Shown here: one piece after another, positions 22,378-32,725 of the stretch | Layout of the letters: each line of letters begins with the position of its first letter | Numbering within the stretch: position 1 is the stretch's first letter | Assembly: GCA_004335635.1 (NCBI GenBank) | Contig: QAXH01002352.1 | Span: 1-33,513, forward strand | Length of the DNA stretch: 33,513 bases | Reading direction: 5' to 3' | Source: Chloromonas sp. AAM2 | Taxonomy: Eukaryota > Chlorophyta > Chlorophyceae > Chlamydomonadales > Chlamydomonadaceae | The notes under the pieces: generated by a model | Database searches by the model: none | Told to the model about the DNA's origin: nothing | The model's input: the letters and a program-made list of their open reading frames with translations, nothing else | Made by a program: the position numbers and the translations under genes

Positions 22378-22736
22378 TGACTCTAGCAAGTGAAACACCT
22401 CAACTGTCGTCGTCGGCCGAATCCTCCCACAATCGCACTCCTTGCAATTTTTCACACATCAACAACAAGCAGTCCCTCCATGGTCTTGTTTGACATGACT
22501 TGCGGCACCACAATTGCCATGGCAGTGATGCACAAGTTGAAGAACATTCATGAATAAGGCAATCCAGGGCGCTAATCATCGTTCGTTCCAAGGACATGTA
22601 CAAGGCTTGGACATCAGGGAGGCTGCTGTTCCTGATCGTAGTAGCCAAAGGGGTTGCTTCAAGAGCTGCGCAGACCAGCTCCTAAAGCAACAGCAGATGA
22701 GCGGGAAAAGCTGCAAAAGGAGCGGGACAAGCAGCA

Positions 22737-22992
22737 GACCTACTGTATGACCTTGTTGCTTAACCCTATGACTTGGCGGCTGCATGTTTTCTTCATCAAT
22801 TTCTTCTGCGTCCTTTCAAGTAGTGACGCTTTGCGAGGTGCGGCCCCTGGAACTCGGCGATGCGCGGGGTGAATGTGCTTTGAGGGGACCGGCCAATCAC
22901 TTTATGTCACTGCATACCGGTGGATGTATGACAGGTGGGCTCTCTGAATCCCGTTTACACAGTATTATGCGGTTTCGGCTAGGCTGATGTAA
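22737..22992 (+). mobile_element. Dispersed element copy B
   Basis: About 256 bp, full-length match to copy A with scattered substitutions and small indels (for example it lacks the AGACCAGG stretch of copy A). The frame upstream is open further than in A and reads ADEREKLQKERDKQQTYCM, a charged coiled-coil-like segment, before entering the shared part. A 2-nt indel relative to A breaks the shared stop. Confidence 0.8.
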
Positions 22993-23354
22993 GCAGCAGA
23001 ATCGGTCACTCTTTGTCGGTCACTCTTTCATCCCATGGACATGTAGGGAAACGCTGTAAGGACGCGAAACCTTTCTGAGCGTGAATCACGCGTAGGGGCA
23101 CTGCCTGGGAGATTCACGCCGGCAACCTAGGAGATTCGCTACAGCCCCATTCGCGTCCAGTTCAAAAGGGGTGGCCCAAGCGTGGGCTCTGCCTGACAAG
23201 GTTGGTTGTGCTACTGCTCTCGCGTCGGCCGCACCGTTGAGACTCACTCGCTTGCTTTTGCTGCTGCTGGCGGGGAAAGGGTTTTTCCGCCGGAAGCCTT
23301 GCTCATTGTTAAAGCCTTTCATAGCAGCTGCAGCAAGGTCGCGTCGTCCTTGTG

Positions 23355-24979
23355 ATGCAGGCCATGGACGTTGTGCGTCCCCAGCTCACAACTGAGAACG
23401 GGTCTGGTGGAATGGGCATGTCAGACGGGGCTGTGGCATCCGCTCAAGGAGACACCCCTCTTGGGCCCATGCCAAGCGTATCACCAGCACCCAACAGATC
23501 CACACCAGCACAGCATACAGCAGCACATGGCCTGGCTTTGGACGTGGGCCTGGCAACAATTCTATCGCAGTCGCCCCACAGTTTGGCAGTGGCACTCAAA
23601 AACATGCATACAGCACGGCTGCTGCAGGCACAACGGGCAGACAACGGCACCAGCAGTGGCCCTCTACTCTCCATCAAGCCTTTAGCTGCAGCGCACTCTG
23701 GTAGCCTACCTCAACCTCACTCTCCCTCACAGGCCAACCCCTCACCCATCCCCTTGCTTGCATCACGCACGGCCTCAGACTCACTTAACTGGCCTCGTAC
23801 AAACGCAGTCACCATGTGTGCACAGGGCAGCCCAGCTGACACGCTACCCCTCCTCTTGGCCCAGCAGCGAGCAGAAAACGTGCACGGCGGTGAAGAAACC
23901 GCCTCTACTCCAATCCACACTCAAACAGGCTGCAATAATCCCCAGCCGCTGCACAGGCTAGCCACTGGTGCATCTTCACAGCCACATTTGTCTCTACCGA
24001 TCGGTCGGTCCGCACCGCATCAGTCAGCCAACAACACCAGCGCATCGGCCGCATGGACGGATGCAGCAGCGGACTTCACTCTACCCAGCAACCTGCCGCC
24101 ACAGCCACCCTTAACTACCCAATGCTTAGACGCTGCCAACAACCACTCAACAGCCAACGAAGCGCACAATGCCTATGCACACGTGCAACCAGACGTGGCT
24201 GGCGCGCCCCGCCATCAACCCTCTCCTGCCATGCGGGCCTCCCCTGCCCCGCACCTCGGCCCTCAAGGGTCCAGTCTGGTGTCCAAGGGAAGCGCCTCTT
24301 TGGCCCTTGCACTAGCCATACCCTCACTCACAACAGGCACAGGGCTAGACTCGCAAGCAGGCGGTGCGGTCGACTCGGTGGGATACCAGGTCGGGGGGCC
24401 AGGCAGCCTTGAATACCCGCAGCGTCGGTTTCTGGACGGTTACAAGGCCGTTTCATTCGTGCGCACCAACGAGCTGAAGCAGCTGTTCGGCCCGGATGCG
24501 CGCACACGCCTGCCTGTGAACTGCACGTTGAGAGTGAGTTGAAGATAGTGTTGGTGTGCAGTAGGTGTTGCTTGGGGCTGCGCGTGGGCCCCCTCACACC
24601 GGTCACATGCAGGTCACACACAGGTCACACCCAGGCCACACACAGGTCACACACAGGTCACACACAGGTCACACCCAGGCCACACACAGGTCACGCACAG
24701 TTCAGACCCAGGCCACACACTGCATGAGCCAGAGCGGTGGAGTGCGCGCCGCATACATGACGGCATGTCGCATGTTCTGTGGTCCGCCTCGTGCCGCGCC
24801 CTTGTCCTGAGGCTGTTGACCGATTCGCTGATGACCGCTTCTCACGCCCTGCTGCCTGCTGCTGCTGCTGTTCAGGTTGAGCTTGACGGAGTGATGCAGG
24901 CGGGCGTGAACTGCCAAGTGACCTTTAAGGAGACGGGGGCACAGAACTCTGTGTACTACATCAAGGTACGGACACATGT

Positions 24980-25025
<46 letters not shown>

Positions 25026-26739
25026 ACATGCAGCAGCTGCACGTATTGTTCACAAGCCCAACAGGACAGACATTCCGTCTGCGTCTGTGCACACCAAGTG
25101 ACAGTTGAAGCGGTGCAATTGTATGCTCGTACACAGTTGCCAGCTGAGCCATGGTGACGTCAGAGTGACACTGCTGGTTGGATCAGCAGTGATGACCGCT
25201 GCTGCTGCCCTCACTCCCCAATGTGCATAGGGGTTCAAGGCAGCGCTCGCGCTGCGGAAGTTTCACTGCGGCTTTCGTCGGCTGGACGCTTCAACTGCAG
25301 TGCTGCTGCTCCGCTCCGTGCCAACTGACGAAACGGGTGCTCAAGTGCTCGGGTCGCCTGTATGGGCACCTTCCCGCGGCCGGGGCGGTGGCGGCGCTGG
25401 GCGCGGGGTGAAGCGGGAGGCAGGCAACAATGGACTTGATGTAGGGCCTATCAAGCGCGGCCGTCGCATGCCTCATCAGCCACACCCCGCACAACGCTCA
25501 TTTAGCAGTCAACTGCCTGAAGTCTCCACTGACAGCCTATGGGGTGGTGCTGCAATGACGGAAGACGACGCGATGTGCCGCGGGGATTTCCCGTGCAGTG
25601 ACACGGAAGATGATGAGGATGCAGTTATGGCGCGAGGGGAGGGCATGAGTCCGTTGACTGGAGTGGAGGGAGAGGCGGCTCAGGGCGGGCTAGCGGCGGG
25701 TCCACCGGAGGTGTCCTTGCATGACCACGGCACGCAGGCCGCTGCAGCTGCCACCAGCTCCCAGCAGCAGCAGGCCACATGCGCGCCCCGGCCGGCTACA
25801 GCACCACCACAGCCGCAGCAGGCTGGCAGGGCCGTGCCCAATCCATGGGGCAACTTCGCACAGCAGCAGCGCGGCCCTGGTCAGCTCTTGAGCACCTTAG
25901 CAGATGTTGCTGCCGCGTTCCAAACAAAGCGCCTGCCGCCTCCTGCCGTGCCCAACCCGTGGCTGCCACCCAACCGGCAGCCCGCTAAGCACACGGCGCC
26001 TACTCAGCAAGGCAGGACTGCGCCGCCAGCCGTCACATCGGATCTGCTCACTTCGCCTGGGGCGGCCAAGACACCTGCCACACCACAGGGTGCAGAGCAG
26101 CCCACGAACGCAGGCCTGGCAGCTCTAGCAGCGTATGTTCACGCAGGTCTCATCAACAGCGCATCTCCACTGCCGGTTTTGCTCCTAGAGGGCGCACCGG
26201 ACGGGACCACTCCCGCCCCTGCGGACGTACGTGCCGCACTCGCAGGCGTGCTCCAGGCACTCCGGCATATCGGTGCACCACAGCAGGCTATGCTGGCCGC
26301 CTACCAGGCGTTCACAGCGCTGCAAGGCCGTGCTCTATACACCTTCTGTGTAGAGGCCTTCACTCTGCTAAGCCTTGCACACAGTTCTGGGCAACGCAAC
26401 CTGGTTGTCCACGCATTGGGCTTGGGCCTAGGGCAGGGAATCGCTGACATGTTACAACAGCCCATTACTGAGCCAGCACCAGCGCCAGTCCCGGTGCAGG
26501 CGGCTGTTCCGGTGCCATCCGAGGCGGCCAAGCCACAGCCCGAGGAGCCCCAGGCTGCATGTGCCTCACCGCCCCCTGGCTCCATGTCAGATGCCGACAC
26601 CAACAGCCAACAGAAGGGGCCATGTGGCGAGCCACAGGCCGCTGCGATCCTAGGCAGTGCACTGGGCAGTCAACAGGCCAAACAAATAGTGCCTGAGCAC
26701 ACAACAGCAGCTTTGAGTACAGACGCTGTCTGTGCCTAA
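23355..26739 (+). CDS. Low-complexity protein with central B3-like segment (possible transcription factor)
   Basis: Three exons: 23355-24533, 24876-24965, 25231-26739, all phase 0, giving 925 residues. The start is the ATG at 23355 (MQAMDVVRPQ). Residues 1-355 are Ala/His/Asn/Pro/Ser-rich. The only compact region is about 358-453, split by both introns: GYKAVSFVRTNELKQLFG, then LPVNCTLRVELDGV, VNCQVTFKE, SVYYIKGFKAALALRKFHCG and TAVLLLRSV. The order of strands and the Y-x-x-K-G-F/W...F...L..G pattern resemble the plant B3 DNA-binding domain. That is a tentative fold guess. Residues 500-925 are acidic, then Gln/Pro/Ala-rich, with one Ala/Leu helical block (about 750-830). The intron position inside the core and the long disordered flanks suit an algal regulator. 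Confidence 0.8.
24610..24720 (+). repeat. 11-bp minisatellite (CAGGTCACACA)10
   Basis: Ten units in intron 24534-24875 of the B3-like gene. Units 1-4 and 5-8 show the same order of variants (CACACA, CACACC, CAGGCC..., CACACA), so it grew as a 44-bp higher-order repeat. Confidence 0.95.
24982..25022 (+). repeat. (GC)n(CA)n dinucleotide tract
   Basis: GCGCGCGCG followed by about 16 CA units, 16 bp after the exon 2 donor of the B3-like gene. The alternating purine-pyrimidine run can adopt Z-DNA. Confidence 0.95.
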
Positions 26740-27475
26740 TGCAATACCTTAGGAATGCATAACTATGGAACCAGGGCTACTGTAGGGCTGCAACGAATTC
26801 TGCTGCACTCAGACTTTACCTGCATAATGATTCAGCAAGTTGGAATCATGAACGTTTGGCGTCTTGACCTCCTGTGTTGTTTTCTAGTCCAACTCGCAAG
26901 GCAACGTTATTTTTGCCATGCAGCGCACTGATGTGTGTCTTCATCCAGCTCTGGTACAGCAAGGGTCAAGCTTCCAAACATGCTTGTAGCAGCCTATGCT
27001 GCTGCAATTTCTTGCTCGTAATTCCTGTGATTTGTAGTGATTACAGTCGTAGTTTGGCCTGGTCGGCTGCTGTGGTATGCATTTGGCGCGCATTTGACGC
27101 ACATGTGGTGCATCGGCAATGCAAGCCACCATCTGGCTATGGCGCTTAGCCTGGTGTCTGCTTGTTTCTAGTGATGATGGTTTTCACCATGGTGTATCAA
27201 GATATGTTCGCAATGCTGTGATTCAGGGGCGCTCTGGCCAGCATACCACACACCACACATGCAGCGACACACCTGTACTCAAATGCGGTGTGCATTTCTG
27301 TTGCCACGTGGGCATGGATATGAAAGTGTGATATGAGTACAGGCGGTGTGTTTTGCTTGATGCAATAACTTCAGAACACACGACTTTGGATCCAAGACTG
27401 TTCTCAATGTTCAAGTAATTCCCCATTTGGTGACTGCCAATGCTGGGACAGGGGTGGTGGTAGATTATCAGGTAT

Positions 27476-27512
27476 TGTAACACATTGGCAAGCCTGTAAA
27501 CCTACCTTGTAA
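27476..27512 (+). terminator. Cluster of three TGTAA poly(A) signals
   Basis: TGTAA at 27476-27480, 27495-27499 and 27508-27512. TGTAA is the usual polyadenylation signal in volvocine algae. This would give the B3-like gene a 3' UTR of about 750 nt, long but not unusual there. Confidence 0.4.
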
Positions 27513-27754
27513 ACCTTTGACAGCAAGAGGTATGTGTTGGATGATGGGATCCACACGCTTGCCTACGGACACTCCTTGTTAGCAGTGCCACCCAAACCCG
27601 GGTCAAGACGAGTATTCTACATAATTGAGAATCTTTCCTGTAGAAAGGAAACTCGTTTCATCTCTGCTGAGTTCAAGATCATCTGCTGCACTGTCGAGGC
27701 GGTCGCAATGTGGCACCGTTGGTGAGCAAGCTCGACACTGTTGAGCGTTCACTG

Positions 27755-27957
27755 TTACATCAGCCTAGCCCAAACCGCATGACACTGTGTAAAGGGGATT
27801 CAGAGAGCCCACCTGCCCCACACATCCACCGGTATGCAGTGACATAAAGTGATTGGCCAGTCCCCTTTGAGCACGTTCACATCCCGCCTGGATTCGCGCA
27901 TAGCCAAGTTTCAGGGGTCGTACCCTGCAAAGCGGTACATCAAAGGACGCAGAAAAT
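27755..27957 (-). mobile_element. Dispersed element copy C (reverse orientation)
   Basis: The reverse complement matches copies A and B from TTTTCTGCGTCCTTTGA through ACCGGTGGATGTG to the end GCTAGGCTGATGTAA. It is the only copy on the minus strand. Confidence 0.8.
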
Positions 27958-28054
27958 TGGCCCTCAACTGTTTTATAGAGGGTGGGCGATGGAGGACAAG
28001 GGCGTAAACTGCTTACACAAATTTAGACCGTGATTCAACAGCAGAACATAGCAG

Positions 28055-28088
<34 letters not shown>
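28055..28088 (+). repeat. (TCA)11 microsatellite
   Basis: Eleven perfect TCA/ATC units, 10 bp before the telomere-like tract. Confidence 0.95.
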
Positions 28089-28098
28089 TACATGGCAA

Positions 28099-28152
28099 GG
28101 GTTTAGGGTTAGGATTAGGGTTAGGGTTAGGGTTAGCCTAACCCTAAACCCC
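28099..28152. repeat. Interstitial TTAGGG tract, head-to-head palindrome
   Basis: About five TTAGGG units (one GGATTA variant) on the plus strand are followed directly by CCCTAA units. The first 15 bases (28099-28113, GGGTTTAGGGTTAGG) pair perfectly with 28137-28151. Confidence 0.92.
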
Positions 28153-28520
28153 AACATAGCAGTGATCTGCAAAATCCCTTGCTCAGTGCCTTCCGACAAG
28201 CCAAAGGGCCGGACTCTCACCTACATTCTGATGTCCTTCAGGCCATCTCTCAATGACTGCATCGGTAGAAGTCTGGCCATCTCAGTCACCAGTGATTTCA
28301 GACAACTGTCACCATCAAGCATGGCATGGCAATGATATCCTCAGGTCGAGTCAGGACACAAGTACAAACGGTTGGGTTGCACCATAATCACTACACGTCA
28401 TTCCCTCGCAAGAGGTGCTTTGTGCCTGGCTCCGGCAGCCTGGCATCATTTCAAAGCACCTGTAATCCATTGTCATCCAACGTCATCCAATAGCCTGTGC
28501 CCAAATGAGATGCCTATCCA

Positions 28521-28540
28521 TTTCGGCTAGGCTGATGTAA
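28521..28540 (+). mobile_element. Dispersed element fragment G (terminal 20 bp)
   Basis: TTTCGGCTAGGCTGATGTAA, an exact match to the 3' end of copies A and B with nothing else of the family retained. Confidence 0.6.
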
Positions 28541-28720
28541 ACCTGTCGCTCATTTTATACACTTGATACTCCTGTCGCACATCAATTACCACTCTACAAC
28601 TGTTCGGCTCATGTTCACTGCCCAAGCCAACAAGATACCAAGTTCAGCTGACCTGATGTAATTTGCTGAATCGCTAGCCTAGCACAAAATAAAATGTGAT
28701 CAGATAAAATCAAAGCTCTC

Positions 28721-28725
28721 TTACA
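28721..28725 (-). terminator. Candidate TGTAA poly(A) signal of the MBB1-like gene
   Basis: TGTAA on the minus strand, 107 nt after the TAA stop at 28832-28834. Confidence 0.4.
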
Positions 28726-28831
28726 GAACGAAGCTGTAACAAAGTAAAACTTCACATCCAGTGGAATTGGATACCTCACAGGAACTGGCAAACTCTGTTT
28801 TTCCGAAGTTGCAGACTGTGGTTTGTGTGGG

Positions 28832-31800
28832 TTATCGTTCACCCACAGATGCAGATGCAAGCTCTGGAGTTGCAACAGGGGATAAGGTCAAGCCGTTCCC
28901 TGGCAATGCGCTCGCCTGCTCTCCATCGCCTTCTGTGCTACCGTCAGGCCGCACAGGGCGAGCCACAAGCTCCACATCGCCGGCTGGACTCTTTGGGGGC
29001 TGCCTTTGCGGACTACGGGCAAACTCCTCGATATAAGCAGGCGTCACGGCAGGCTGCAAGCTGACAGCCCCTTCCGGCTGCCTGGATCGGCTGCGTTTCC
29101 CTGGCCGTTTCCGCCCTCCACTTGGCGGCTGGATACTGCTCTCTGGAAGCTCGTCCTCTTCGCTGCCATTGAACGCTGACATGAGCGGGCTCGCCTGCCC
29201 TGTCCCTTGCTGGCCCCCCTGTCTGCTGAGATCTACGGTGAATACACCGGCCACGGCCACGGCGCCTGCTCTGCCTGCCTGCATACCAGCAGGTACGGTC
29301 TCTGCTGGTTCAGATGGCGCGCTGCCGGCGCCCAAGCTGAGCATTTCTTCCAGGGACAAGTCTCCAGTGAAGTCAGCGGGCAAGAAGCTGCGAACACTGT
29401 TTAAATCCACGGCTGTACCAGCACGGCTCTCAGGCTGCTGGGCACCAGGCTGTGGCAAGGGGACCGTGCTCGTGCCCCTGCAGCCAACACGCACCAGGTT
29501 ACAAACTGTAAGCTTATCAAATACACTCAGTGACTGGCAGGTTATGCAGACACAGGCAGCTGACACAGTTTGTGTTTGCAAATAGGTGCAAACCTGATTG
29601 CCAAGTCTAGCGCATGACTCGTGAATGGTACACTGAAGCCTGCTTGTGTTAGTTCCCTGTTATTGACCCACCTTGCCGTGAAGAATCGTTTGAGCGTATC
29701 CCGCAATGCGGCAAGCGGCGAGGAGGGTGGCAGGGCGCCAGGGCCAGGCCCCGGCCGTGTGGTGAATCCTGCCGGCACTTCAAACTCCCACTGCTGCTCG
29801 GCCTGGCGGATGCGCAGCTCGTCCGCCCGCTCCAACAGCCCTGCATCGGCCTCCATGGCGATCCATGTGAACCAGACCTTCTCTGCCTTGGGGTCGACCT
29901 TGATGGCAGCCTTGAACAGCTCCCTGGCCAGCTGCAGGTTGCCTTGTGAGCGCTCGAGGCAGCCCCATGCGTGTAAGACCCATACGGTGTCGCGGCTGCG
30001 GGGGTCCGCCCACACGCCCTGCTGGAACAGGTCACGCGCCTGGTCCACCTGACCCTGCACATGATGAGATCATGTCACAGGTGTACATCTGTCAGTCAGT
30101 TGGCTCAAGCACAGCTGCTACACGAAAGTAGTGGTACCCACATGAGGCCCATGTGACCACAATTGAAGACCATTGTAGCTCTCGTTTGCTGATGTGTATT
30201 CAAATCATGCATGACGGGTGACCAGGTGTGCATGCACTCCAAGCGACGCGCTGCAAAGGACCCATTTGGCAGTCTCATGGTGCAGATGCCGTGCATGCAT
30301 GCACCTACCAGCTGTGCTTCCATGCAGCCCCATGCCTGCCACAGCGGCAGGTGCCCCGGGTCCGCCCGCACGCCCGCCTCGAACAGCGGCCGCGCCTTGA
30401 CAGGGTCTGCGTTGTCCCGCCACTCAATCAGCGCCCGCACTTGGTACAGCGCGGCGTCTGTGGGGTTCATGGCCTGGCCGCGCCGGAGCAGCTCCTGACA
30501 CGTGAGCTGGTTGCCGGACTTGCGCTCCCACAGGGCCCAGGCAAGGTGCACGTACCTGCAATCGACCCGTGCCATGAATCGACCAATAAACTAACATGAT
30601 GTGAAGTGTTCAGAACAAATGCTAGGACGTTGGAGAATGCCTTACATTGACGACAACAAGCCACAGAGTGATAAGGCTGACCTACGCAAGCCACTCCTCC
30701 AATTCCACCCCACTTGCCACTAAACTCTGTGCGAGGCACCGCTATGATGCCATACCACTGGCAACATGTCAGGTCAACCCAGGGACAGGATCGCATGCAC
30801 ACCTGTAAAAGCCGCCAACCTACAAACACGTGCGCACCCCTACAGTTCCTACATTTCGAGTACACCCCGCCAACTCAGGCCAAGTGACGCATTCCCAGAC
30901 CGGCCATGCAGGTGGCTGCCACCACACAACGCCTGCCCCTGCCGGGCCGGCCCATGCTGTGCCGGGTACATAACACCCTCCCTCGCCCACCTGCATCCTC
31001 ACCGTCACGGCGGGGCCTGGCGTTCCTGCCTCCACCAAAGGTGATGCCGCCCCCTTCTCCAAACCCCTCCTCCCACCAACCAAGTCCATTGCCTATCCCC
31101 GGACTACACCTGCCAGCCCCTGATGATCCAGCCCTCTCCGCCCTCCCCATCCCCATGGCATTCGCAGATCGCCCCTCTTACCTGGACCTGGGGTTGGCCT
31201 CGAGCGCCTTCTTGAACAGGAACCGCACCGCTGACGCGTCGCCCTGACTGGCCTCCAGCACCGCCCACGCCTGCCACAGCGCCACGGACGCCGCGCCCTC
31301 AATGCTCGACGTGCCCTCGTCAAACCACGCCCGCGCCTCTGACACCTTCTTGAGCTCGGCCGCCATCACGGCTAGCGCGTTGAACAGGTAGGCGTTCTGA
31401 GCCTGGGGCTTGCGCTTGCACCGCTCAATGCCCTGAACACCGATTGACCAGCCGTGTGACATCGGTTGGTTGGGAAGTGACACACTGCAACGTTGCTGTC
31501 TGTAAGCAGGGCACATGCGAGACCAGCGTACCCATGTGTACATGCTGAAACCAAAGTACACTGCCTGCATGCTGCGAGGCTTTCTGCTTGATGCACTTGG
31601 CTCGCTGGCTGTGTGCGTGCCTGGCTTCGCTGCCACCCTGACCGGTGCAGCTATTCCCCACTGCTACAGCGCACCTTCATCCACAGGTTCCGTGCTCGCA
31701 CGTAGTTGCCTTCCATCTTCTCAAGTAGCCCCCACTTGTGCCATGCGCATGCATGTGTATCGTCCACCACAGTGGCTGCATCAAAGAGCTGCCGTGCTCG

Positions 31801-32725
31801 CGTGATGTTGCCGGTCTTGAACTCCAGCCAGCCCCAGGCGGACCAGATGTAGGCATTCATGTTGCCTGCTTGCAAACAGATGGCCAGCTGCACTGAGAAT
31901 GCTGCACCAGGCTGCCTGCTGCCAGGCACTGGACAGTGTGTAACATGACGGCCAGTGCTGGGCTGCTACTGTAAGCTGTGGCACAGATGCCAGCTGCAAG
32001 CCGGCCTGCCAGAGCAAGCTGTTATGTGAAGCTCGCATGACTTGAACACGTTCATGCTTACCTGTGTTGGATACGCCGGTTGCATAAAGTGCCCGTGCTT
32101 CATCAAAGCGCCGCTGCACCATGTAAAGCTTGCCCAGCACGACGTATGTGCGGGGATCCGCAGCGTCCAGGATCAAACACCTTTTCAACCCTGCTTCTGC
32201 CTCCTTCATCAATTCTCGGCGCTCGTCTTCATCCTGGCTCAGCTGAGCCTGCAGCCTGGCCTGGCGACAACGCCACTGCGCAATGACATGAAAAGCCGGC
32301 CGGTGTCAGCATGCAGAGGTGGAGTGCAGCATGGCTCCATGCAAGAGTGCCTTTCCCGCTCGCTGCAAATACCCGCATTCATTTGTATGATTACTGACCA
32401 GCATGAGATCCACATTAATCTTCAGCGTCTTGCCTCCTGGAGGTGCCGGCACGAACACGTCGTCGGCTGTTTCCTCCTCATACGATATTGTCACCATCCT
32501 GCTGCTGGATTGAGGAGCATCCGAGGCAATGCCAGTCGTCCGGTATCCAATGGAGGCTGAAGGAAGGCTCGGTTTGTGTTGGGTAGCTCGTCTAGGCCGG
32601 CTTTGGAGGCATGGTGACTGAGTGTGCTGCGCGGATCTGCGAAATCCTCCAAGTCCATTGGCGCTACTGCTACAGCATGGAGACTCTGCTGGGCCCCTAG
32701 TGTGCTGGCCCTGCCATAGGTTCAT
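28832..32725 (-). CDS. MBB1: Mbb1/HCF107-like chloroplast HAT-repeat RNA-stability factor
   Basis: Exons in coding order: 32725-32399, 32275-32062, 31865-31675, 31432-31182, 30555-30309, 30054-29672, 29477-28832. All phases match, giving 752 residues. The first 75 residues are Ser/Gln/Arg-rich with few acids, as in a chloroplast transit peptide. From about 110 to 500 run roughly ten HAT/TPR-like repeats, for example AYIWSAWGWLEFKTGN, LWQAWAVLEASQGD, LWQAWGCMEAQLGQVDQAR and TVWVLHAWGCLERSQGN, each followed by A-R-x-L-F. Pattern and order match Chlamydomonas Mbb1 and Arabidopsis HCF107, which bind and stabilise the psbB mRNA 5' end and process psbH. The tail (537-752) is less ordered and has a basic stretch GGRKRPGKRSRSRQ. 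C. reinhardtii Mbb1 is somewhat shorter as I recall, and the tail may explain the difference. Confidence 0.9.

Larger units (their letters stand above)
21242..23354. other. Repeat-rich intergenic region
   Basis: It lies between two same-strand genes and holds dispersed-element pieces D, E, F and B. No gene is supported. The last 250 bp before 23355 are probably the promoter and 5' UTR of the B3-like gene. No TGTAA lies near the end of the upstream gene. Confidence 0.6.
26740..28831. other. Convergent intergenic region
   Basis: It separates the 3' ends of the B3-like gene (plus) and the MBB1-like gene (minus). It holds candidate poly(A) signals at both ends, element copies C and G, a TCA microsatellite and an interstitial telomere palindrome. 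No protein gene is supported. Confidence 0.65.

Noticed and set aside
28030..28335. Plus-strand frame with poly-Ile and RVRVRV
   Set aside because: It is a translation of the TCA microsatellite and the telomere repeat.
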